Below, in pieces: positions 1-5,899 of a stretch of 5,899 nucleotides of DNA. The notes beneath the pieces are model-generated. The model was not told the origin of the DNA. It made no database searches and saw nothing but the letters and a program-made list of their open reading frames with translations. How positions within the stretch are numbered: position 1 is the stretch's first letter; every line of letters starts with the position of its first letter. The position numbers and the translations under genes are program-made. Source of the stretch: Xanthobacteraceae bacterium (GTDB taxonomy: Bacteria; Pseudomonadota; Alphaproteobacteria; Rhizobiales; Xanthobacteraceae); the NCBI GenBank assembly GCA_030037185.1, contig JASHRR010001260.1:1-5899 (forward strand), given 5' to 3'.

Positions 1-168
1 ATTGGGCGACGCCTTTACCAAGCCGAATGCGAAAGATTCGAAGTGCGCTGCGCTTGGCAAAAGGCTACCCTATTCTCCGTCTCCTGCATATCAGCTGCCC
101 CGGATAAGCACTCACCCGGCGGATGCGACTGTGGCGCGACGACCGGCTAAACAGGAATCAAACTTCTC

Positions 169-175
169 AGGAGGA
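169..175 (+). promoter_or_regulatory. Ribosome binding site of the first MBL-fold gene
   Basis: AGGAGGA ends five bases before the ATG at 181. It is a near-perfect Shine-Dalgarno sequence and fixes the start of the downstream gene. No convincing -35/-10 pair was found in bases 1-168. Confidence 0.8.
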
Positions 176-180
176 AAGAC

Positions 181-1197
181 ATGAGGATCGCCTGCGCAGC
201 ATTCGCCCTTTCGCTTGCTGCATTCCCGGCGCTCGCACAGAACGTCAAGATCACGCCCATCGGCTCGCACCCAGGCGAGCTGTGCGCGAACGACCGCGCG
301 ATCATTTTCGAGGACCCGACCGGCGTCCGCTTTCTCTTCGACGCGGCGCAGAACGTAACTGGTGGCAACGATCCACGGCTCGGCGCCATTCACCTGGTGC
401 TGCTTTCCCACATGCACGGCGACCACGTCGGCGACCTTAAGCTGAAGGCGCCGGGCGAAGGCACTTGCGCGAATTCAGCGAGGGTGCCGGCCCCAAACTC
501 AACCACTGCCGAAGTCGTCGCGGCGAAGAACGCCGTGCTGGTGACGACCCGCGCGATGGCCGGCTTCATTCACAACAAGGTGGACGCGATTCGCGGCAGC
601 GGCAACAAGCCAATGGACTTTTGCTCCACTCTGGCAGTCACCGTCCCGGTTCCGGCGGCGTGCAGCTCGCGAATTGACCTCGGGGGTGTTTTCACCGCCC
701 AAGTCGAAGGCGCGAAGCAAGGGGTGGAATTCACGATCGTTTATTCCGCCCACGTCAACGACGTAGCGCCCTCACTGCTCTCGAAGGCCCAGCAGGATCT
801 GCTGAAAGCCGATGGCGCCCAGCTCGGGTACGGGCCGCCGGTCGGCTTCGTGGTGAAGTTCACAAACGGGCTCGTCGCGTACCTGTCGAGCGACACGGCC
901 GTCTTCGGCGACATGAAGACGATCATCCACGATTTTCACAAGGCGAACCTGGCCGTGATCAACCTCGGGCCGAACCCGGGTCTGTTTCAGTCCGGTGCCT
1001 ACGCCATCAACGATCTGCTCAAGCCGGCTTCGGTGATCTTCACGCACGTGAACGAGGCCGCGACGGACGGCGGCAAGCTGAGGGCAAATACCCAGACGGC
1101 GGCGCTGATGAAGCACATTAAGGCGCCCGCCTACCTCGCGATCAGCGAGCGCACCATGCAATTCGACGGCAAAGGCAAGTGCGTCTCCGGCTGCTGA
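181..1197 (+). CDS. Exported MBL-fold metallo-hydrolase (UlaG/RNase Z-like ligand layout)
   Basis: Encodes a 338-residue protein of the metallo-beta-lactamase fold, probably a dinuclear zinc hydrolase in the periplasm; the substrate is unknown. Residues 1-19 form a Sec signal peptide (MR, then an Ala/Leu-rich core, then PALA) with likely cleavage before Q20. The metal-binding signature SHMHGDH gives H77, H79, D81 and H82. Further candidate ligands are H191 (SAHVND), bridging D238 (SSDTA) and H289 (FTHVNE). This order of His, Asp in an S-S-D-T context, then His resembles UlaG, RNase Z and AtsA-type enzymes rather than true beta-lactamases. The mature part holds six cysteines (35, 96, 148, 161, 334, 338), which would allow three disulfides. 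The start is set by AGGAGGA just upstream. The gene stands alone and converges on the next MBL gene. The fold and export are well supported; the reaction could be a lactonase, esterase, sulfatase or phosphodiesterase activity, and I cannot tell which. Confidence 0.9.
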   Translation: MRIACAAFALSLAAFPALAQNVKITPIGSHPGELCANDRAIIFEDPTGVRFLFDAAQNVTGGNDPRLGAIHLVLLSHMHGDHVGDLKLKAPGEGTCANSARVPAPNSTTAEVVAAKNAVLVTTRAMAGFIHNKVDAIRGSGNKPMDFCSTLAVTVPVPAACSSRIDLGGVFTAQVEGAKQGVEFTIVYSAHVNDVAPSLLSKAQQDLLKADGAQLGYGPPVGFVVKFTNGLVAYLSSDTAVFGDMKTIIHDFHKANLAVINLGPNPGLFQSGAYAINDLLKPASVIFTHVNEAATDGGKLRANTQTAALMKHIKAPAYLAISERTMQFDGKGKCVSGC

Positions 1198-1238
1198 AAA
1201 CCGTGGCCGGGAACTAGACCGCGCTTGGGCGCATTGCC

Positions 1239-1256
1239 TGGCCCAGACCGGGGCTA
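1239..1256. terminator. Weak candidate hairpin between convergent genes
   Basis: TGGCCC (1239-1244) can pair with GGGCTA (1251-1256) around a six-base loop, giving six pairs including one G-T. It lies in the 56-base gap between the two converging stop codons and overlaps the minus-strand stop. There is no T-tract on either side, so it is at best a weak bidirectional terminator and may be chance in GC-rich DNA. Confidence 0.2.
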
Positions 1257-2264
1257 ATTCGCCTTGGCGGCGCCCGCTTTCGCCTGCTCTTCAGCCAGCA
1301 CTTTCCTGGCTGTTTCAAGCTGCCGCTTGGCGCGCGCGTCCCAGGTCGCAGGATCGACGAAGGGATGCGGGTCTCCCGGCTTGCGGCTGGCGAGCTTCTT
1401 GGCACGCTCGTGGATGCCGCCGCCCGGATAGCCGTTCGGGTCCTGCCAAGCATGGGTCATGATATAGACCTGCACGCCCTTCACGGCGTTCAGCTTCTCA
1501 GCGTTCTTCACTCCCTGCTCCGCACCGGCAAGGCCCGGCGCGCCGAGGCCGCCGCCGCCCCAGATGCCGCGATAGGTCTGCGCACCATCATGCAGAGCGA
1601 GGCCTTCAACGAACAGATTGCCCGGCGTGTGACCTGGCGCCGTGTGGAAGATCAGATGCTGATCGCCGAGGTCGAGGTGGTCGCCCTCACGCACTTCCAT
1701 GTCGCGCACTGGCACTTCGGTCGGCTTGTTGCCGTCGCGGTTGTTGGGCTTGCCGGCGAAAGCTTCGATCATCTTCCAGTCTTCGGGCGTCGCCATGACG
1801 CGCGCGCCGGTGAATTCTTGCAGACCCTTCGCGCCGCCGAAATGATCGACGTGGCCATGGTTAATGATGATGTATTTGATGTCATGTGGGTCGACACCGA
1901 TCTTCTTGATATTCGCCTCGATCATGTCGACGAAGGGCTCCTGCGCCGTGTCGAACAGGATATCGCCTTGCGGAGTCTTCAGGACCCACGACGACACGTA
2001 GCAGGGACCGACATGGTAGAGGTTGTTGAAGACCTCAAAGGGCTCAATCTTCTGGATCTCGACTTCGCGCGAGCGGGGGCCGATGCGGCAGATCTTCTCG
2101 AGCGGATCGTTGGGCGAAACTTGCGCGTTGGCGCGGGCGACGGCCGCAGCTGCGGCGGCGCGGGCCGCAGCAGCTTCTGCTTCAGTGTTCTGCGCCAACG
2201 CCGCAGGTCCAAAAACACTGGCGGCTGCGAGGCAGCTCGCCGTCAGCATCCAGATTTTTCTCAT
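1254..2264 (-). CDS. Exported subclass B3-like MBL-fold hydrolase
   Basis: Encodes 336 residues. A signal peptide spans residues 1-24 (MRKIW, hydrophobic core, then AALA before Q25). An Ala-rich low-complexity stretch (about 26-48) follows, then the MBL domain from about 70 to 275. Metal ligands are complete: NHGHVDH gives H136, H138, D140 and H141; APGHTPG gives H212; IMTHAW gives H271. The text around these (GPCYVSSWVLKTPQG, the HTAPGHTPG strand, and a C-terminal tail with a PGDPHPFVDP segment) matches the general plan of subclass B3 enzymes such as BJP-1, as recalled from family knowledge. Two differences are notable: after GHTPG it has NLF where B3 enzymes usually have Ser/Cys-x-Ser/Thr-Trp, and there is a Gly-rich stretch at 233-244. 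Real beta-lactamase activity is therefore uncertain; a lactonase or other hydrolase is equally possible. C59 and C88 could form a disulfide in the periplasm. The start is supported by a GGAGG ribosome site. Confidence 0.9.
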   Translation of the reverse strand: MRKIWMLTASCLAAASVFGPAALAQNTEAEAAAARAAAAAAVARANAQVSPNDPLEKICRIGPRSREVEIQKIEPFEVFNNLYHVGPCYVSSWVLKTPQGDILFDTAQEPFVDMIEANIKKIGVDPHDIKYIIINHGHVDHFGGAKGLQEFTGARVMATPEDWKMIEAFAGKPNNRDGNKPTEVPVRDMEVREGDHLDLGDQHLIFHTAPGHTPGNLFVEGLALHDGAQTYRGIWGGGGLGAPGLAGAEQGVKNAEKLNAVKGVQVYIMTHAWQDPNGYPGGGIHERAKKLASRKPGDPHPFVDPATWDARAKRQLETARKVLAEEQAKAGAAKAN

Positions 2265-2267
2265 CCC

Positions 2268-2275
2268 TTCCTCCC
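2268..2275 (-). promoter_or_regulatory. Ribosome binding site of the B3-like MBL gene
   Basis: On the minus strand this reads GGGAGGAA, with the GGAGG core at 2270-2274, five bases before the ATG at 2264. It fixes the start of the gene and therefore the presence of the signal peptide. Confidence 0.75.
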
Positions 2276-2312
2276 TTGGTCCACTGCGTCCAGTCTATCG
2301 CGTTGGCGTCCG

Positions 2313-2337
2313 CTATGGAAATAGTGCCGGACCATAG
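2313..2337. promoter_or_regulatory. Inverted repeat upstream of the B3-like MBL gene
   Basis: CTATGG (2313-2318) and CCATAG (2332-2337) form a perfect inverted repeat with 13 bases between. Its right half lies in a second dyad, GGAC-CATA-GTCC (2329-2340). The element sits about 50-75 bases upstream of the minus-strand start at 2264, where an operator would be expected. No promoter hexamers could be placed with confidence, so a regulatory role is only a suggestion. Confidence 0.25.
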
Positions 2338-2396
2338 TCCACCGCATGCAGTTACGCCCCGACATTTCGCGCACCGGGACCAGGATGAGTTCCAGG

Positions 2397-3240
2397 GGTT
2401 AATATATCCCGGCGCCGCTCGTCGATTAGGTCGATCTCGACACGTGGCTGAGAAGCGGTGACATCAAGGCGGCATTGAAATTCCGCCATATCGAGCGCAA
2501 CCGACCAACGTCGGTCGCTGCGTGGGTCGACGGCGCGATGCCGTTTCGCGCCGAGACAATTCGCTGTTATTTGCAAAGAATGCATCAGCTCCACTTGGTC
2601 CCGTCGTCGAAATGATGGCAGTAGCCGCCTCGTCTCCGGCCGACAGCGAGGTCAGATACAAGTACAACCAGGAATGAAGGAGCGGCAGCTCGGATCTCCT
2701 CCCAATTCTAGACTCCGTGGGCTGCGTCAGATCGTACAGCATGTGCGACGGGCTTAAGGTTCGGCTCGGGTTTCTTGAGCAGATCGAGTTGACTGGTCGC
2801 AATATTGAACTCGCCACTCGCAAAGCCAGTGATGTTGCCGCCGGGACGCGCCATGGAGACGAAACCGTCTTCGACCGGCGACCTGCGCAAACACGATGGA
2901 TATTTATGCGCTGGCGCGCCGCATCGCCCGGCAAAGCCGGGGAAAAGGCGACAAAGCTTGCATCAGGTCCCAAGCGCGCCAATTCCGCCGCACACAGGGT
3001 GATTTCTGCATCATTGTCGCTCCAGCGTTTCGCGAAGCGGATGGATAGTGCGCCCTTCGATCCAACCAAATACGGCGAGCCCACGCTTGAATGCCTCGAC
3101 CCGGGCGTAGCCCGGGTAATCTGCTGTCCGTTCGCAAAGCACAGAATGCCGCCCTGCCGCACGCGTTCGCCCCGGGGCGCCGGCGCCGCAAGCGGCCATA
3201 TCGCCGCGCCTAGCCGCGCAAGCATATCGCGCCTTCGCAT
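2397..3240 (-). pseudogene. Degraded ABC-transporter substrate-binding protein gene (PF04392-type)
   Basis: Pieces of one family appear in the right order on the minus strand but in changing frames. The N-terminus (3240 to about 3133) reads MRRRDMLARLGAAIWPLA, then GERVRQGGIL, the typical arginine-rich signal and first strand. In a second frame, ARVEAFKRGL and FGWIEGRT follow (about 3115-3047). The first frame returns with KRWSDNDAE and AAELARLGPD (3045-2892). A third frame gives ISIVFAQVA (2903-2877), then the second frame gives PVEDGFVSMARPGGNITGF and LDLLKK up to a TAG stop at 2708-2710. That frame continues after the stop with NWEEIRAAAPSF. TTGPSGADAFFANNSELSRR lies in the first frame near 2600, and VEIDLIDERRRDIL in the third (about 2441-2397). 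So there are at least five frame changes and one in-frame stop. About 280 of the usual roughly 325 residues are covered; the last part was not found. An intact member would be a periplasmic solute-binding protein. Family matches are from memory of the consensus, not a search. Confidence 0.82.
3099..3117. repeat. Perfect 8-bp GC hairpin inside the pseudogene
   Basis: ACCCGGGC (3099-3106) pairs exactly with GCCCGGGT (3110-3117) across a three-base GTA loop. On the minus strand it falls in the YPGYARV stretch of the pseudogene, close to the first frame change. There is no T-tract, so it is not a classical terminator. Confidence 0.45.
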
Positions 3241-3241
3241 T

Positions 3242-3275
3242 GATAAGCCCCGATGTTTTCACGGGCGAGCTTATC
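3242..3275. repeat. Long bulged hairpin directly upstream of the pseudogene start
   Basis: GATAAGC (3242-3248) pairs with GCTTATC (3269-3275), and the inner CCCG (3249-3252) pairs with CGGG (3262-3265). This gives 11 pairs with a three-base CGA bulge and a nine-base loop. On the minus strand the stem ends one base before the pseudogene ATG and contains GGGG seven bases from it, the only ribosome-site-like sequence there. It may be a regulatory leader, a remnant of an inserted repeat, or chance. No T-tract follows on either strand. Confidence 0.45.
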
Positions 3276-3632
3276 GCTGTCTTACTGAATTGGAACCGAC
3301 CTCAACCCGCCACCTATTGTGCGTTCGGTTACGTCTGCACTTGGCCCAACGCTGCCGAGTGACGCGTCGCGATAGGTCGTCAGCAATCTGCGGTACACCG
3401 GAGGTGCTGCCAACGTAGCCGCAACGGCAGCCCGTGACCCAAGAGAGACATTCGCCGGTGACAGTTGCGAATTGCACCGATCGCCGTTGCCGTAATAGGA
3501 TGCTGAAAACACGCCGCACCTATGCCCCGGCCATGAAATAAAAACCCAACGCTCAAATCCGCCCGCTTTTGCGTCTCCGTGGAGAACGACTCGCTACCCC
3601 GCTCCGCGTTCCATTGGTTGAAGCTTAACCCG
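3276..3632. other. Intergenic stretch with no recognised gene
   Basis: Short open stretches occur in several frames, but none has a ribosome site, a recognisable domain or consistent codon use. A loose promoter-like pair, TTGCAC (3472-3477) and TAGGAT (3496-3501) with an 18-base spacer, lies upstream of the TPR gene and is too weak to call. No insertion-sequence ends, direct repeats or RNA genes were seen. Confidence 0.5.
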
Positions 3633-5741
3633 ATGAATATTCGCCAAGACGCGACGCGCCAAGTCGAGCAGGCTAAGATGCTCCATCGACAAGGCCGCCT
3701 CGCCGAGGCGATGGCGATTTATGACGCCGTTCTGGCACGCGATCCACGTTGGTTCGAGCCGCACTATCTGCTGGCGTTCGCCAACTACCAGCAAGGCAAT
3801 GCCGCCGAGGCTTATCGGCTGGCTTCGCGTGCACTGGAGCTTAAGCCGGGCGCGGCCGAGGCGCTCGCCCTGCAGGCCGGCGCATTGCTCGCGCTCAATC
3901 GTCCGGCTGAAGCGCTTGCGACCTGCGACCGTATCTTGGCGCTCTCGCCGAACGACGTGGAGATCGCGTGCAATCGCGCCGTCATCCTGACGCGGCTCGA
4001 TCGCATTGACGAGGCGATTGCGCAGTATGGCGAGGTACTTGGGCGCAGGCCCGACCTGGTGGCGATCCGCTTTAACCGCGGGACCCTGCTTGCGCGGCGT
4101 GGACGTTACAGGGACGCGCTCGCCGATTTCGATCGGGTTCTGGCATCCGCTCCCGGTCATCTCGATGCGCTTAAGAATCGCGGTAACGTCCTGGCTCGGC
4201 TCGATCGGCCATCGGAAGCACTGGCGTGTTACGAGCGGATCCTCGCGGCACGACCCGACGATGTCGATGCCCTGAGCAATCGCGGCGCGACCTTGCGATC
4301 ATTAGATCGCAACGCCGAAGCGCTTGCGAGCTACGAGAAAGCGCTGGCCGCGAACCCGCGTCACGCCAATGCGCTGTTGAACTACGGCAACCTGCTCTAT
4401 GACATGCGTCGCTTTGCGGCTGCACTCGGTCTCTACGATCGACTGCTCGAGCTCGCCCCGAACGATATCAACGCGCTCGCTGGAGCGTGGTCGAACAGAG
4501 GGTTGGTTCTCGGCAAACTGAACCGCCCCGACGAGGCACTTGCAAGTTGTGACAAAGGAGTCGCTCTTCAGCCGGACGCGGCATACGTTTATAATAATCG
4601 GGGTGAGGTGCTCGCGAAGATGAAGAGAGACCGCGAAGCCCTCGCGAGTTACCAACAGGCTATCGCAGTCAATGCGGTTGGCGCGGAGACGCATCTTGGG
4701 CCGCGCAATATGCTGGGCCAAGGCGCCGGGCGTGACGAGATTTTGGCGCGTTACGATCGAACGGCTGTGTTCGATCTTGCGCAGTCGTATTTCGCTATGG
4801 CCTTTTTGAAGATTCGGCTAGGTGAATGGAAAGAGGGATGGGAATTTTACGAGTGGCGCTGGAGAACAAAAGGTATAGAACCCCTCCGTCGAGCTTTTGA
4901 CTGTCCTCTCTGGTTGGGCAAAGACACTTTAGCGGATAAAACCATTCTCCTGCATGCGGAACAAGGATTGGGAGACGCCATGCTTTTTTGCCGCTATGTG
5001 CCGATGGTAGAGGCACTGGGCGCGAAAGTAGTCGTTGAGGTACCGGTTCCGCTCGTTGGATTGGTCTCCACGGTCAGCCCCTCCGCGCACGTCGTCGTCA
5101 AAGGGAGTTCCTTGCCGGATTGCGGTTTTCATTGCCCCTTGTCGAGCTTGCCCTTGGCGTTTGGGACTACACCTGCAACCGTCCCCGCAACTATTCCCTA
5201 CCTCGCCGTTCAGGCCCACAAGCAGAAAGAATGGCGCGGGAGACTAGGGGTTAAGACCAAGCCCAGAGTTGGATTGGTGTGGTCGGGATCGGGCAAGCTA
5301 TCCAGTGGGCCAGACTTTAAAAGAGACATACCATTTGCGCAATTTCAGCGCCTTATGATGGATGGCGTCGATTACTGTTGCTTACAAAAAGACATACGGC
5401 CGGCAGACAGCGAGGTGATCAGCAACCGCAGTGACATCGCGGTTTACGCAGATATGCTGGAGACTTTTGCCGATACGGCAGCTCTGGTATCTGAAATGGA
5501 CCTCGTCATTTCGATCGATACCTCCGTTGCTCATCTTGCATGCGCCTTGGGTAGGGCGGCGTGGATATTGCTACCTGCTGACTCTACGTCGAGCTTCCTA
5601 GCACCAATATCGGGTAGAAAAGAGTGCGTCTGGTATCCGGCAGCGCGCCTTTTCACGCAGCAACATCCGGACGATTGGGACAGCGTCCTCAGCCAAGTAA
5701 CCGAACAACAGCGGACTTTCCTGTTGGCGACCGCGGAATAA
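3633..5741 (+). CDS. TPR protein with C-terminal GT9-like glycosyltransferase domain
   Basis: Encodes about 702 residues from the ATG at 3633. A GTG at 3579 would add 18 residues that do not look like TPR; neither start has a strong ribosome site, so the start is uncertain. Residues about 8-350 are tetratricopeptide repeats. Seven keep a strict 34-residue phase (42-279) with motifs such as ALxNRGxxLxxLxRxxEALAxY. Four extra residues (AGAW) precede the next two repeats, and one more TPR-like unit (about 383-416) leads into the C-terminal domain. That domain (about 420-702) shows EQGLGD (443-448), GLVWSGS (547-553), LQK (584-586), ADTAALV (613-619) and SIDTSVAHLA (627-636, with D629 and H634), the pattern of GT9/heptosyltransferase-like GT-B domains attached to TPRs. 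No signal peptide or membrane segment is seen, so it is probably cytoplasmic. Transfer of a sugar to a protein or glycan is inferred. GC content falls sharply in the second half, and some family positions are altered. Confidence 0.88.
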   Translation: MNIRQDATRQVEQAKMLHRQGRLAEAMAIYDAVLARDPRWFEPHYLLAFANYQQGNAAEAYRLASRALELKPGAAEALALQAGALLALNRPAEALATCDRILALSPNDVEIACNRAVILTRLDRIDEAIAQYGEVLGRRPDLVAIRFNRGTLLARRGRYRDALADFDRVLASAPGHLDALKNRGNVLARLDRPSEALACYERILAARPDDVDALSNRGATLRSLDRNAEALASYEKALAANPRHANALLNYGNLLYDMRRFAAALGLYDRLLELAPNDINALAGAWSNRGLVLGKLNRPDEALASCDKGVALQPDAAYVYNNRGEVLAKMKRDREALASYQQAIAVNAVGAETHLGPRNMLGQGAGRDEILARYDRTAVFDLAQSYFAMAFLKIRLGEWKEGWEFYEWRWRTKGIEPLRRAFDCPLWLGKDTLADKTILLHAEQGLGDAMLFCRYVPMVEALGAKVVVEVPVPLVGLVSTVSPSAHVVVKGSSLPDCGFHCPLSSLPLAFGTTPATVPATIPYLAVQAHKQKEWRGRLGVKTKPRVGLVWSGSGKLSSGPDFKRDIPFAQFQRLMMDGVDYCCLQKDIRPADSEVISNRSDIAVYADMLETFADTAALVSEMDLVISIDTSVAHLACALGRAAWILLPADSTSSFLAPISGRKECVWYPAARLFTQQHPDDWDSVLSQVTEQQRTFLLATAE

Positions 5742-5813
5742 GCGACGTCCTGTTAGTGGCCACATGATGTAACGAGCAGGAGCCCTCGAAGGACCCAACT
5801 CCCGCAAGAGAAA

Positions 5814-5837
5814 CTGCAGGTGCGGAAGGCCCTGCGG
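5814..5837. other. Candidate hairpin downstream of the TPR gene
   Basis: CTGCAGG (5814-5820) can pair with CCTGCGG (5831-5837), seven pairs including one T-G, around a ten-base loop. It lies about 75 bases past the TPR-gene stop and lacks a T-tract. An alternative pairing, CTGCG (5832-5836) with CGCAG (5848-5852), excludes it. The rest of 5742-5899 shows no supported gene. Confidence 0.2.
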
Positions 5838-5899
5838 GACGCGCTCGCGCAGCGGGATATGTTGTCCCCCGCGTGAGTGCAGGCCGGAAGCTCTCAGCA

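Noticed and set aside
1..150. Frame open from the left edge to a TAA at 148-150, possibly the end of an upstream gene
   Set aside because: All three plus-strand frames stay open for 100 bases or more here, and none gives a recognisable C-terminus. A partial gene cannot be supported.
1365..2324. A 319-codon open frame on the plus strand
   Set aside because: It lies antisense to the B3-like MBL gene, which has a ribosome site, a signal peptide and full metal ligands. The plus-strand translation shows no recognisable domain.
2401..2406. AT-rich TATATT (minus strand) as a -10 box for the B3-like gene
   Set aside because: No acceptable -35 hexamer lies 16-18 bases upstream, and the leader would be about 130 bases long.
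2500..2515. ACCGAC/GTCGGT hairpin with a CAAC loop
   Set aside because: Six pairs in GC-rich decayed coding sequence with no flanking signal; likely chance.
2464..3240. A 258-codon open frame on the minus strand as an intact protein
   Set aside because: Only parts of it match the substrate-binding family; the missing blocks lie in the other two frames, so it is a chance run-through of a pseudogene.
3271..3519. Minus-strand open frames of about 80 codons upstream of the pseudogene
   Set aside because: Two overlapping frames are equally open, there is no ribosome site, and the composition is Arg/Cys-rich, typical of noncoding GC-rich DNA.
5745..5877. Short plus-strand open stretch after the TPR gene (ending LQVRKALRDALAQRDMLSPA)
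   Set aside because: It has no plausible start codon with a ribosome site before the stop, and no recognised domain.

Overview
The window is about 60% GC and reads like a chromosomal stretch of an alphaproteobacterium, most likely Bradyrhizobium, Rhodopseudomonas or a close relative. This is an inference from three things. There is a decayed member of the tripartite-like ABC substrate-binding family (COG2984/PF04392 type), which is greatly expanded in those genomes. There is a TPR protein fused to a GT9-like glycosyltransferase domain, a common gene type there. There are also two exported metallo-beta-lactamase (MBL) fold hydrolases, one of which resembles subclass B3 enzymes such as the Bradyrhizobium enzyme BJP-1. 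No rRNA, tRNA, CRISPR array, insertion sequence or transposase was seen.

Left part (1-2264): two MBL-fold genes converge. The plus-strand gene (181-1197) and the minus-strand gene (1254-2264) each have a good Shine-Dalgarno sequence, a Sec-type signal peptide ending in ALA-Q, and a complete set of metal ligands. They end 56 bases apart, with only a weak hairpin between them. They belong to different branches of the fold (UlaG/RNase Z-like versus B3-like), so they are not a recent duplication. Both should act in the periplasm on small molecules or esters/lactones; their substrates cannot be read from the sequence.

Middle part (2265-3632): there is no intact gene. Roughly 2397-3240 on the minus strand holds a degraded ABC-transporter substrate-binding protein gene. 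Its conserved blocks survive in order but are spread over all three minus-strand frames, with an in-frame stop and no recognisable C-terminal end. A long imperfect hairpin (3242-3275) lies directly upstream of its start codon. From 3276 to about 3632 nothing recognisable was found.

Right part (3633-5741): one large plus-strand gene encodes a protein of about 702 residues. Around ten TPRs, seven of them in strict 34-residue phase, are followed by a GT-B/GT9-like C-terminal domain. The GC content drops sharply inside the gene, from about 62-73% in the TPR half to 43-52% in the glycosyltransferase half. Several positions usually conserved in this domain are changed, which makes this gene the most interesting object in the window. 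The last 158 bases hold no supported gene.

The genes do not form an operon or an obvious common pathway. I found no convincing evidence of a new multi-gene system.
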